64,000 nt of DNA, from positions 74,350,501-74,414,500 of the forward strand of contig NC_064614.1 in NCBI RefSeq assembly GCF_023898315.1. Reading direction: 5' to 3'. Source of the stretch: Schistocerca nitens. Lineage: Eukaryota; Arthropoda; Insecta; Orthoptera; Acrididae. The notes beneath the pieces are model-generated. The model was not told where the DNA came from and searched no databases. It saw only the letters and a program-made list of their open reading frames with translations. Shown piece by piece: positions 46,111 through 59,300 of this stretch (its first letter is position 1; each line of letters begins with the position of its first letter). Made by a program: the position numbers and the translations under genes.

Positions 46111-48394
46111 TGTAATGTCCCAAAATTGAAAAGTAGTGTGAGTGGTATGCGTATGTGGCCTTATACGTAAGTCGCCTCAAATTATTATCAAAGTGTCATT
46201 TTATATATATATATATAAAGAGGTTGTTAATTTTATTTGTATTTGCTTCTGAAAATGATGTCAAAATTATGTTGTAGAAAGAGCAGATGCAGCGGAGCCT
46301 GTCGCGGCCAGAGAAGACGCCAACCGCGACGATAGCAGCAGCGTGGCGCGCGGCAAAGATATCGACTGATGCGCAGCTGGCCACTATTGAACAGGAACGA
46401 AAGCATCTAATAATGAATGTTGTGGAAAAGAGACCATTAACGTGACATCTTTGTTTGTTCAAAAATTCTGGTACTTGGTTTTGTCCCTTGTTTCAAGAGG
46501 AGTTACCGTTGAGATCTCGTGTAGAGAGCTACATTTGAGACATCGGGGAGTTAGTCGCCTTTGAGGTCATGGGGTAACGTCAGTCAGTTCGTGACACTCG
46601 GGAAGTGTAAGCCTATTTGGAGTTGGCGCGAGAGTGAATTAATGTCGGGTTTGGGCTTCCAAAGTTAGTATGGCCTATATGGGAAGTTATATGTAATTGT
46701 TGCGCGAGGTGTACTGGTCGCAGTCGATGGTGCAATGCGCGATGATATTCGGAGTTTGCTTTAAAAGAGTAACTCGTTGTCACACACGCTAAGAGATTGG
46801 TTTTTCTCGCGTTTTCATGTGATTAGTGATAGTGTAAAGTTTGGTCGAGCTAACCTTGGAGTTACTCCCAATCAGGCGTTCCGTATCTCGTGCTAAGGGG
46901 AGGTTCTTTTCAGTCTTGATTGCGTGTATTTGGTATCGCCTTCACGCGAAGACTTTGTGAGTGATTAGTTTAATAAGGGTAAGCACAAAGGTACATATGC
47001 GATTGCCGCTTCTGTAATAAGGATTTGATAAAGCTTTGGCGTGAGTGTGCGACTGTATTGATTGTAATTGTGGGGAGGTTCTAAGGTAATAGAACCCCCG
47101 GCTGAAAGAACTCTCAAATTGAAGTGCGGCCTGTGATTGTCGTGTAATTATTGTGAGAACGGACGTCCTAATTTGATTAATGTAAACGGGAGAACCAATC
47201 TGTGTCAGATACTTTGTGACACGCGCGAATTGGTGTAATAGTAATTTTCCATCCGACGAAACTGCTAGAACGAAGACTTATTAACTGAGTAGAGCACCAT
47301 AATTGTCTCTTTGAAATTGTGAGTGCTGAGTGTTTTAAATTGGGTATAGAGGGTCCGCGTATGTCAACGCCCGAAGATGGAGAGATTTGCATTGGTTTGA
47401 GTGAATATTAATGATACTTTAAAGTGGCGGTGACGCTTAGGTTTTTCGTTTCTTTTTTTTACTAGCTTCAGCTTAGTGGGGAAGTAGTTTACCACCAGCA
47501 CTCACGCCTGACGAAACTTTATGGAGACATTGAAAATAAGCAAAATGGCTAAAAAGAAGGATGCTCAGGCCCTGTGCATGATAAAGGAAAAATTGGCGTT
47601 CCGTGTTATCGTTTCTCCCCATATAACATAACTTGAAAATACGATAACAGAATCTTTGAATCTCAAAAAATAAAAAGGATAAGATTACGCAGTGAATCAA
47701 AACAGTAAAGTACAAGCAGGACAAAGAATATTAAAGTGAAAGATAAGTCACACTGAGAGTATGTTACGATAATTACGTAAAGTTCGGCTTAAAGTATACA
47801 AAAGAGGTTGTTATCTGTTTAAGTGTTAAAAACTCGAAATATTAAGTTATGGGAAATTAATAAACTATGAAGGTTGTAGCACTGTATCATTGATAGAGTG
47901 CAAATAGCATTATCCATTGTGTGTGTTCGTAAAAGATAGAGCTGCAGTGCAGTGACTGTATAGGATTAATAATCTCTGACTAGCAACGCTCAGTCAACAC
48001 GTAAAATAATATCGCTGGTGTGCTCTTACTAAAATTAAACAAACTGAAATTGGTAGCTAAGAAAGTTCAGTCTTGATTGATTGCTTCAGTGGGGTTCTAT
48101 TAAAAGGAACGCTTAAACTCCACGTTGGATTGTTTTCAAGCTGGTAAAAAGATAAGATAAATCCAAGGTATCAGCGTTGGGTTACGTAAGCGAGGTTTCC
48201 GATCACGTTGGCTGTGAAGTGTGGCACATTGCAGTGAGTTGTGTTTAATTGACTTAAGTAGCGCATCCTAATCAGACTTGTAGTTTCTGCTTGTTCCATT
48301 GACGAGTAGATTACTTTTGGTGTTAGCTTGCTGGTGGAACCTGTAAAATCCTGTGATAGTCACATGTGTTAACTAAAATTTTGAATCACCATGC
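46111..48394. other. Unrecognised 2.3 kb
   Basis: Begins TGTAATGTCCC, which looks LTR-like, but no partner LTR or coding region is visible. It has a TA microsatellite at 46202-46217 and a GC-rich patch at 46290-46390. No open frame over 90 codons has recognisable content. Confidence 0.5.
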
Positions 48395-48635
48395 GCTTTA
48401 CCGTAATGCACTTTAAAGGTTCTCTGTGTCTTTCTACTCGCATAAATTAGAGAGTAAAATTGGTTTTGAACTCTTGTTCTTATTTAGTTTCGTTATCTCC
48501 AATTGGTTTCGGTATTTTCATGACTACTTAAATAAGTACGTGAAATGTGATTGTAATTTTATCGCATTTGTTTACTAGTATAATCCGCTGCCTTTATAGA
48601 TTGCCTATACGTAGCACCTTTGCCTTGGGTATGAC
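48395..48635 (-). repeat. Diverged inverted repeat, right arm
   Basis: Partner of 45222-45466. The two arms are about 2.9 kb apart. Confidence 0.75.
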
Positions 48636-50290
48636 TCACTGCTCAAATACGATGAGAGGAACCGCACACTAGAATTTATCCGATTTTCGCATTTGTGGCC
48701 CGTATCTTCGCTACAATGACTGACCATTCGTCTGTCTTCCGCTTACATTATTGCCTTTCTGCGCCACGTGCCCACAACACCACTACGGAGGCATTCAGTC
48801 TCACCGTGGACTGTTTTGGCTCGTCACTGTAAATATGCACGTCCTTGCCGGGCTGAACAAGGCGAAACTTTGGCGGCAGATATTTGGATACATGTAGTGT
48901 GATGCTATGATGCCTCACGCCACGGACTCCCGCAGCTAGCAGTTCGGCGGATCAGTTAACTTGTAAATGTTGGTAGATAACCGCAAAAGCAATTTATCTG
49001 GCTCAAAGACTCATTATGACTGCGAGAGACAAATTATCTCTGACTCGTGATACAAGGACTCTGTTTATATAATGTGGAACATTACGTGTTCAATGGACTG
49101 ACTACTTGTGATGTAGAATTGCGGAGAGTAGGATCGCACCGAAATTGTGATTAGCGACATTGTTGAAAACTGACTTTTTGAATATAGAATGTAGTTTTAT
49201 GAATCATGACAACATTTCATCTCATACAAGAGGATGATGTATACTGAAATGTAGCTGGGAATATCACTTATGGAAAAATATAATTTCGTAAATTGAAGAA
49301 GAATTTTCAGTTCTTTGGTTATTTTAACTTCTCCCTTGTCTGCGGGTCGGAACAATATTTGCTGTGTCGTAGCTAGTAGGGAACATTGAATCCTGGGAAA
49401 TCGGTAGAGCCTGCACCACGGTCGTGGACTTCATCAAATTTGACACACGACTTGGACAGTGATTCCTAAGCTGCACAGTGAGAACGTCATAGCACGCAAT
49501 ACGTATTTCCACACGGCGTCACGGCGTACGATTGTGCCTCTGCTTATTTTAAGATGGCCGCAATTCCGTAGAGCCACATAGATTTTATTTCAGGTGCTAA
49601 CTTCGACAACGAGAGTCAGAGAAAGTATGAATATGAGCTGTAACTTGTAATCATTTTGTTTTATAGACTTCGGAATTCAAAGCAGTAACCAAATTTCTAC
49701 CTGTGTGGGATTGTTTAAAATTACTCGGGAAGCGACTTCTCTCGCCCAAAAGCTTCCATTCAAATAAATAGACATTATTCAGTCATATTAATTTAACTTC
49801 AGTTTCTGGGGGTGGGGGAGGGTAGGGGGGGGGAGGGGAGAAGCTAAAGTACTATACCACACCTCGACAGCACAGTTCAATCGCCCAATCTTGATCTCAT
49901 ACAACAGCGAGTAAAGCGCTGCAGTCAGCACTCCCTAAAGTTGAGAGTTCTATGAGGGCCTGTCAACAACGATTGAATTCATCTACATAATTTGTGCTGG
50001 GACAGAATGATTTCGCATGTTATTGCGATGTAATTCTCTTCGGTTTCTTTTCACTCTACTGAAACAGCAAGAGACAAATAAACCATTGGTAAAGGAACAT
50101 GTAAAATTTTGTAACTTTTTATGTATAATGTATGTCTTGCGCATTTGTAGAGATAGTCGAGTACCTTTTACAGCTTTGTTTGGGAGATGGTGGCAGAGAG
50201 ATCATCCGCCAGCCCAGAGACAACAGCAGAGCGCTTGAACCAGAGTCCATCGTACACCAGCTGGCGGCTAGAAGAACCACCAACGATTAA
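48636..50290. other. No recognisable gene; G-rich tract at 49807-49841
   Basis: Mostly unremarkable. The G-rich tract has five or more runs of three or more G on the plus strand. Confidence 0.55.
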
Positions 50291-51505
50291 ACACTGATCG
50301 CCCAGATCATTGCGACTACCTCTCTAATAGCCGGTATTTCCACGTTTGCCACGGATAACAGCGGCGACGCTTTGTGGCATGGAAGCGATTAGGCCTTGTT
50401 AGGTCCCTGGAAGGAGTTGGCACCACGTCTGCACAAAAGTCACCTAATCCCCGTGAATTCCGGGGAGAGGGCGATGAACTCTGACGCCGCGTTCTGTCAC
50501 ATCCCAGATGTGTTCGATTGGGTTCAGATCTGGCGAGCTGGGGGCCACCAAACCAACTGGAATTCGCAACTGCCTTTCCCGGACCAATACATCACACTCC
50601 TGGCCTTCTGACACGGCGCATTATCTTATTGAAAAGTGCCACTGTCATCGGGAAACATCATCGTCGTGAGAGGGAGCACGTGGTCTGCAACCAGTGTTCG
50701 ATACTTCTTGGCCGTTATGGTGCACTTATCGAGTGCCACTGGACTCAAGAATGCCCACGTGGATGTTCTCCAGAGCATAAAGGAACCGCCGCCAGTTTGT
50801 CTCCGTCACGCAGATCAGGTGTCCAGGAGCTCTTCCCCTGGGTGAAGACGGATTCGCGCCCTCCCACCGGCTTCATGAAGAAAACATCGGGATTTATCAG
50901 ACCGTGCAATGTTCTGCCCCGTCAAGTATCGATGGACAGATGTCCATTACAGTCGTAGTTGCCGATGTCGTGGTGTTAACATTGGCACATGGATGGGTAG
51001 TCGGCTGTGGGGGCCCCATCGTTAGGAATATTCGGTGCGCTCTGCGTTCAGACATACTTGCACTCTGCCTAGCATTAAAGTCTAATGCCAATTCCGCCAC
51101 ATTTCGCCTGCTGTTCTGTTTTATTCCTCGCTCAGCCTGCGACGTCCGACATCTGTAATGATGGGTGGCCGCCCAACCCCACGACGTCTGGACGTGGTTT
51201 AATATTGGATTCGCCACGTGTTGAAGATTTCAACACAGCACCCCTCGAACACCCAAAACAAGTTGCGCAGTTCCCAAAATGCTCGTACCGAGCCTCAGGG
51301 GTTTTCAAAATGTGCCCTCGGTCAGACTCAGGTAGATCGCCCGCCTTCCCCATTCTACACACAGACAGCATACATGCACATGTAATACATGCACCATATT
51401 GGTATCTGACTGGCAGTGATTCCTCGCTAGGTGACGATGCTTTCGCCTGGTCGGGTTTATATCGATAGTCGGTTGGTGGACATAATGTTCTGGCTGATCA
51501 ATGTA
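50291..51505 (-). mobile_element. Tc1-like DNA transposon, decayed
   Basis: About 1.2 kb. The right end reads GGACATAATGTTCTGGCTGA on the plus strand and the left end has a diverged inverted copy (CTGATCGCCCAGATCATTGC from 50294), giving terminal inverted repeats of about 30 bp. On the minus strand the transposase is in pieces: GKAGDLPESDRGHIL (51340s), an RRNVAELALDFNA stretch with SMSERRAHRIF (51217-50897), and SPDLNPIEHIWDVTERGVR near 50540-50480, which retains the DDE Glu. Many frameshifts; it is inactive. I recognise this as a common locust-type family, distinct from the three intact copies. Confidence 0.85.
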
Positions 51506-52200
51506 TTAAGGCTCTTAATACCGGTATTTGCTATCTCCGACAGTCAAAGCAGTTTGTTCCTCCGCAGCGATCGCTTTCCGAAGTGCTGACGATTGCTTAG
51601 TGGTATGGAGGAAATCGTGAAAAGTAGTTCATTGCATCTGTTAGCAGTGAGACGAGAGAATATGAATAATACGTAAAAGGACTCGAAATGAAGTAAATAA
51701 CCTAATGAGCTTGATAAGCATTCGTCTTTCTTTAGTATAGCTTCAACCTACGTTTATTGCCATGCAGTCATCATCATGAAATCTCTCGGACGAATGGACG
51801 CATTTAAAACTGCTGCAGCTGCACATTCCTGCTCGCTGTTCTGAGCCGTTAGAGCAGTGAACACCAATTCGACGTTTAGGCATCAGCGCGACTGCAGCAA
51901 GTAGCTGCTGTCGCCTACGTATTCCACGCTGACGTACATCGAGCAGCAAATCTCGTAGTGATTAGCTCTCACTTTAAATTTACTTTGATTTCTAGAGTAA
52001 CTCCGGTCAGGGCAGCACCCTTCAACACTTCCAGAGATACTTATTGAAATCCTCGATAAATTCAATACTTCAAAAACAGAAAACAACAATTACTTTTCAG
52101 TTAGGCAAACGCAACGTAGCAGCAGATGCAGCGGCTAATGATGCCTCTCTGGAGGTTACAATTTCTGAATGTCCTATCACTATCCATGCAACTTCCTCCC
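51506..52200. other. No recognisable gene
   Basis: Overlapping short open frames without motifs. Confidence 0.5.
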
Positions 52201-52213
52201 GATAGAGAGACAA

Positions 52214-52411
52214 GTGGCTTCAAATGGCTCTGAGCACTATGCGACTTAACTTCTGAGGTCATTAGTCGCCTAGAACGTAGAACTAATTAAACCTAACTAA
52301 CCTAAGGACATCACACACATCCATGCCCGAGGCAGGATTCGAACCTGCGACCGTAGCGGTCACGCGGTTCCAGACTGAAGCGCCTTTAACCGCACGGCCA
52401 CACGGGCCGGC
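52214..52411 (-). mobile_element. tRNA-derived SINE (type 1)
   Basis: Complete minus-strand copy. A perfect 13-bp target duplication GATAGAGAGACAA is at 52201-52213 and 52412-52424. Confidence 0.96.
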
Positions 52412-52424
52412 GATAGAGAGACAA

Positions 52425-53313
52425 CTTCATGCGTCTGTGGGAGGAGTGGTTACCGTTGGAGAACAAGCTGGGGCCCGTGAAACCGACGACACGACTGTGG
52501 CGCATCTCCTTTCGGTGACAGCGACGGCAGCAAGTACTTTTAACGCGTCCTTTGACGCATGGGTTCCTCCTTCGGCAGGAAGACCCACTTGTGTGCAGTT
52601 CTTGTAGTGCAAACTTTTTCCTACGCCAAACTGTAACTAAATGCGCTTTATACCAAGCAATGAGGGCCGCAACCCACTCACCACTTGACCTCTGTTTTAG
52701 ATGATGAACTGAATGTGGTTCTTGTGTTACAATTCTATTTTATATCTGGTCTTCTCGATAGTGGCTTAGGTAGAAGAACTAACTTCGCTTCTAAGGTGGT
52801 TGCTACATCGTTTCATTTCCTGTTGACCGTGAAGACACACTTCCATGTTCCACTATGCTGAGGTTGTGTGTTTACAGTCAATGTATTTTACTCACACACT
52901 GCACTGAGGTGTCCCTCTTTTGCTGTTTGTGAAACAGTGTGAGGGAGACAACCCCATGATGGTTGCGGATTCTATTTTTTAGTTAACGTTTTGTTGATGC
53001 TTCTAACAGTTCATAACCACAGTTGTACTCTTTTTTTAAGTGTGGGTGCTCACGAAATAGCAGTTTAGCGCCCTCTACCAGCCAGAATACCTCAAAAACA
53101 GTCATAAGAACAAATACAAGTAAAAAAATTATCTCCCTCGCTGTATTTCTACAAAAACTGAGTAAATAAAAAAATTCAAATGAAGGTTCACATTGAATTA
53201 TGATTTTTTCAAAACATTAGCAAATTCATTTCAAACAATTTCTAAAAAGCGTTCTTGGAATTTTTCTTGATGACATAGCTACAATCAAGACTGATCCAAT
53301 TATGAAGGGCTTT
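52425..53313. other. No recognisable gene
   Basis: AT-rich towards the right. It lies downstream of the stop codon of the repeat locus (minus strand), so it may hold its 3' UTR. I saw no convincing polyadenylation signal on the minus strand close to the stop. Confidence 0.5.
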
Positions 53314-56300
53314 TCACATTGTTATTCGCGTCAAAACCAGAGATTTGAGTTTTACTTGGTACAAGAAATTTACAAGTGAATGCCATCTTATCGGTGGTTC
53401 AGTAACATTAATGGCCGTTTTAATGGGACAGACCTTCTTTAGAGTAAATGCTCTTCTCTTTGGAGGGCCTATGACTATGAAGGCCCCCTTAATAGGACAC
53501 ACCTTCCGTTGGGTAAAGGCCCTCTTCTTCGCTGGGCCTGTCACGATAAAAGCTGTTTTGATCGGAAATGGTCCTGTTTTTAAGGGCGTTAGATTCATAA
53601 GGCCAACACTAAGAGAAGCTCTAAAACGGGAATAAGCTGCAACGGTAGAGGTGGCTTCCAAACATCCAACACTAGCCACTGATCTAACGGATACGATAAC
53701 ACTGCTCGCTGCAGGAAGAAGCAGAGCATTTCTCTCGAATTCATCATCAGAGACGTCATCTAGGCTTTCTGGAAGAGCCTTAACTGATGCTGCTGGTAGC
53801 CGTACATCTCTCGCTAAAACCATATCGGATGACTCATCTTGAAAGTCTCCAGCACATGCAACTGCAGCTGCTGGTGGTTCAGCATCTCTCTCAGACTCCA
53901 TATTAGAGGGTACATCTTGCAATTCTGCAAAACATAGAACTGAGTCTGCTGGTGACTCAGCATGTCTCTCTAAGTCCTCATCAGAGGGCTCATCATGCCA
54001 TTCTGCAGCACATTGAACTGAGGCTGCTGGTGGTTCAGTATCTCTCTCTATCTCCTTATTTGATGGCTCACTTTGCCATTCTGCAACACTTTGAACTGAG
54101 TCTGCTGGTGGTTCAGCATCTCTGTCTAACTCCTTATCGGATGGCTTATCATGCCATTCAGCAGCACATTGAACTGAGGCTACTGCTGGTTAAGCATTTC
54201 TGTCCAACTGCTTATTAGAGGGCTCATCTTGCTATTCTGCTACACATGGAACTGAGTCTGCTGGTGGTTCACCATCTCTCTCTAACTCCTCATCAGAGGG
54301 CTTATCATGCCATACTGAAGCACATTCAAGTGAGGCTGCTGGTGGTTCAGCATCTCTCTCTAACTGCTTAATAGAGGGCTTATCTTGCCATTCTGCAACA
54401 CTTTGAAATGAGTATGCTGGTGGTCCTCCGTGCCTCTCTAACTCCTCATCAGAGGGCTTAACAGGCCATTCTTCAGTGCACTGAACACTGATTCAGCATC
54501 TCTCTCTAACTGCTTATTAATGGGCTCATATTGCCATTCTGCAAGACATTGAACTGAGTCTGTTGGTGGTTCAGCATCTCTCTAACTCCTCATCACAGCG
54601 CTTATCATGCTATTCTGCTGCACATTGAACTGAGGCTCCTGTTGGTTCATCATCTCTCTCTCTTATTAGAGCGCTCATCTTGCCATTCTGCAATGGTTTG
54701 AACTGAGTCTGCTGGTGGCTCATCATCTCTCTCTAACTCCTCATCAGAGGGCTTATCATGCCATACTGCAGCACATTGAACTGAGGCTGCATGTGCTTCA
54801 GCATCTCTCTCTAACTGCTTATTAGAGGGCTTATCTTACCATTCTGCAACACTTTGATCTGGGTCTGATGGTGGTTCAGCATCTCTCTCTAAGTCCTCAT
54901 CAAAGGGCTCATCATACCATTCAGCAGCACATGCAACTGCACCTACTGGTGGTTCAGCATCTCTTTATATCTCCTTATTATAGGGGTCATCTTGTCATTC
55001 TGCAACTCTTTGAACTGAGTCTGCTGCTGGTTCAGCAAATCGCTCTAATTCCTTATCAGAGGGCTCATCATGCCATTCTGCAGCATATTGACCTGACGCT
55101 GATGGTGGTTCAGCATTAGAGGGCTCGTCTTGCCAGTGTCCAACATTTTGAACTGAGGCTGCTAGTGGTTCAGCATCTCTCTGACTCCTCATCAGAGGGC
55201 TTATCATACCATTCTGCAGCACTTTGAACTGAGGCTCCTGGTGGTTCTGCATCTCTATCTAACTTCTTATTAGAGGGCTCATCTAGCCATTCTGCAACAC
55301 TTTGAACTTAGGCAGCTGCTGGTTCAGTATCTCTCTGCAACTCCTCATCAGAAGTCTCATCATGCCATTCTGCAGGACATTGAACAGAGGGTTCTGGTGG
55401 TTCTTCATCTCCCTCTAACTGCTTATTAGAGGACCCATCTTGCCACTCTGCAGTACTTTCAACTGAGGCTGCTGGTGGTTCAGCATATCTCTCTAACCCC
55501 TTATCAGAGGGCTCATCATGCCATTCTGCAGCATATTGACCTGACGCTGATGGTGGTTCAGCATTAGAGGGCTCGTCTTGCCAGTGTCCAACATTTTGAA
55601 TTGAGGCTGCTAGTGGTTCAGCATCTCCCTAACTCCTCATCACAGAGCTTATCATGCTATTTTGCAGCACATTGAACTGAGACTCCTGTTGGTTCATCAT
55701 CTCTCTCTCTTATTAGAGGGCTCATCTTGCCATTCTGCAATGGTTTGAACTGAGTCTGCTGGTGGCTCATCATCTCTCTCTAACTCCTCATCAGAGGGCT
55801 TATCATGCCATACTGCAGCACATTGAACTGAGGCTGCATGTGCTTCAGCATCTCTCTCTAACTGCTTATTAGAGGGTTATCTTACCATTCTGCAACACTT
55901 TTATCTGGGTCTGATGGTGGTTCAGCATCTCTCTCTAAGTCCTCATCAAAGGGCTCATCATACCATTCAGCAGCACATGCAACTGCAGCTGCTGGTGGTT
56001 CAGCATCTCTTTCTACCTCCTTATTATAGGGGTCATCTTGCCATTCTGCAACTCTTTGAACTGAGTCTGCTGCTGGTTCAGCAAATCGCTCTAATTCCTT
56101 ATCAGAGGGCTCATCATGCCATTCTGCAGCATATTGACCTGACGCTGATGGTGGTTCAGCATTAGAGGGCTAGTCTTGCCAGTGTCCAACATTTTGAACT
56201 GAGGCTGCTAGTGGTTCAGCATCTCTCTAACTTCTCATCAGAGGGCTTATCATACCATTCTGCAGCACTTTGAACTGAGGCTCCTGGTGGTTCTGCATCT

Positions 56301-59300
56301 CTATCTAACTTCTTATTAGAGGGCTCATCTAGCCATTCTGCAACACTTTGAACTTAGGCAGCTGCTGGTTCAGTATCTCTCTGCAACTCCTCATCAGAAG
56401 TCTCATCATGCCATTCTGCAGGACATTGAACGGAGGGTTCTGGTGGTTCTTCATCTCCCTCTAACTGCTTATTAGAGGACCCATCTTGCCACTCTGCAGT
56501 ACTTTCAACTGAGGCTGCTGGTGGTTCAGCATATCTCTCTAACTCCTTATCAGAGGGCTCATCATGCCATTCTGCAGCATATTGACCTGACGCTGATGGT
56601 GGTTCGGCATTAGAGGGCTCGTCTTGCCAGTGTCCAACATTTTGAATTGAGGCTGCTAGTGGTTCAACATCTCTCTAACTCCTCATCACAGGGCTTATCA
56701 TGCTATTTTGCAGCACATTGAACTGAGACTACTGTTGTTTCATCATCTCTCTCTCTTATTAGAGGGCTCATCTTGCCATTCTGCAATGGTTTCAACTGAG
56801 TCTACTGGTGGCTCAGCTTCTCTCACTAAGTCCTTATCAGAGGGCTTATCATGCCCATCTGCAGGACATTGAACTGAGGCTGCTGGTGATTCAGCATCTG
56901 TCTCTATCTGCTTATTACAGCGCTTATCTTGCCATTTTGCAAGACTTTGAATTGAGCCCGCTGGTGGTTGAGCATTTCTGTCCAACTCCTCATCAGAGGA
57001 CTTATCATGCCATTCCACAGCACATGAAGCCGACGATGCTGGTGGTTCAGTATCTCTCTCTAACTGATTGATAGAGGCCTCGTCTTGCAATTCTGCAGTA
57101 CATTTAACTGAGTCTGCTGGTGGTTCAGCATCTCTCTCTAACTCCTTATCAGGGGGCTCATCATGGCATTCTGCAGCACACTGACCTGTACTTGCTAGTG
57201 GTTAAGCATCTCTCTCTATCTCCTTATTAGAGGGCTCATTTTGCCATTCTGCAAACACTTTGAACTGAGGCTGCTGGTGGTTTAGCATATGAAACGGCTC
57301 ATCATGCCATTCTGCACCACACTGTACTGAGGCTGCTGGTGATTCAGCATCTAACTGCTTATTAAAGGGTACATCTTGGCATTCTGCCAAACTTTGAACC
57401 GAATCTGCTGGTGGTTCTGCGTGCCTCTGTATCTCCTCATCAGAGGGTTTATCATTCCATTCTTAAGCGCACTGAACACTGATTCAGCATCTCTCTCTAA
57501 CTGCTTATTAATGAGCTCATCTTGCAATTCTGCAACACTTTCAACTGAGTCTGTTGGTGGTTCAGCATCTCTCTCTAACTCCTCACCACAGGGCTTATTA
57601 TGCCATACTGCAACACATTGAAATGAGGCTTCTTGGTTCTGCATCTCTCACTATCTGCTTATTAGAGGGTTCCTCTTGCCATTCTGCAATAATTTGAACT
57701 GAGTCTGCTAGTGGTTCATCATCTCTCTCTAACTCCTCATCAGAGGGCTTATCATGCCATACTGCAGCACATTAAACTGAGGTTGCTGGTGCTACAGCCT
57801 CTCTCTCTAACTGCTTATTAGAGGGCTTATCTTACCATTCTGTAACACTTTGATCCGGGTCTGCTGGTTGTTCTGCATCTCTCTCTAACGCTTCATCAGA
57901 GGTCTTATCATGCCATTCTGCAGCGCATTGAACACTGGTTCAGCATCTCTCTCTAATTGCTTATTAGAGGGCTCATCTTGCCATTCTGCAACACTTTGAA
58001 CTGAGTCTACTGGTGGTTCAGCATCTCTCTCTAAGTCCTCATCAAAGGGCTCATCATGCCATTCAGCAGCACATGCAACTGCGCCTGCTAGTGGTTCAGC
58101 AGCTCTTTCCATCTCCTTATTATAGGGCTCATCTTGCCATTCTGCAACACTTTGAACTGAGTCTGCTGCTGGTTCAGCAAATCGCTCTATCTCCGTATCA
58201 GAGGGCTTATCATGCTATACTGAAGCACATTGAACTGAGGCTGCTGGTGATTCAGCATCTCTAACTGCTTATTAGAGGGCTCATCTAGAATTCTGCAACA
58301 CATTGAACTGAGTCTGCTGGTGGTTGAGCATCTCCCTCTGACTCCTCATCAGAGGGCTTATCATGTAATTCTGCAGCACTTTGAACTGAGGCTCCTGCTG
58401 GTTCTGCATCTCTGTCTAACAGCTTATTAGAGGGCTCATCTTGCCATTCTGAAACACTTTGAACTGAGTCTGCCGGAGGTTCAGCATCTTCTGCTAACTC
58501 CTCATCAGAGGGCTTTTCATGCCTTTCTGGAACACATTGAACTGAGGCTGCTGGTGGTTCAGTCTCTAACTGCTTATTAGAGGGCTCATCTTGCCATTCA
58601 GCAACACTTTGAACTTAGGTGGCTGCTGGTTCAGCATCTCTCTGCAACTCCTCATCAGAAGTCTCATCATGCCATTCTGCAGGGCATTGAACTGAGGGTG
58701 CTGGTGGTTCATCATCTCTCTCTGTCTATTAATTAGAGGGCTCATCTTGCCATTTTGCAACTCTGTGAACTGAGTCTTCTGGTGGTTCAGCATCTCTCTC
58801 TAACTCCTCCTCAGAAGTCTCATCATGCCATTCTGCAGGACATTGAACAGAGGTTTCTGGTGGTTCTTCATCTTCCTCTAACTGCTTATTAGAGGACCCA
58901 TCTTGCCATTCTGCAGCACTTTCAACTGGGGCTGCTGGTGGTTCAGCATCTCTCTCTAACACCTTATCAGAGGACTCATCATGCCATTCTGCAGCAAATT
59001 GACCTGACGCTGATGGTGGTTCAGCATTAGAGGGCTCGTCTTGCCATTGTCCAACACTTTGAACTGAGACTGCTAGTGGTTCAGCATCTCTCTCTAACTC
59101 CTCATCACAGGGCTTATCATGCTATTCTGCAGCACATTGAACTGTGGCTCCTGTTGGTTCATCATCTCTCTCTCTCTCTTATTAGAGGGCTCATCTTGCC
59201 ATCCTGCAATGGTTTCAACTGAGTCTGCTGGTGGCTCAGCTTCTCTCACTAAGTCCTCATCGGAGGGCTTATCATGCCCATCTGCAAGACACTGAACTGA

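Noticed and set aside
46111-48394. LTR retrotransposon starting with TGTAATGTCCC
   Set aside because: No second LTR, primer-binding site or coding domain could be found.
54868-55119. Plus-strand open frames in the repeat array (VVQHLSLSPHQRAHH type)
   Set aside because: These are antisense readings of the 78-bp repeat. The minus-strand frame links better to splice sites and unique ends, though the plus-strand reading cannot be excluded by composition alone.
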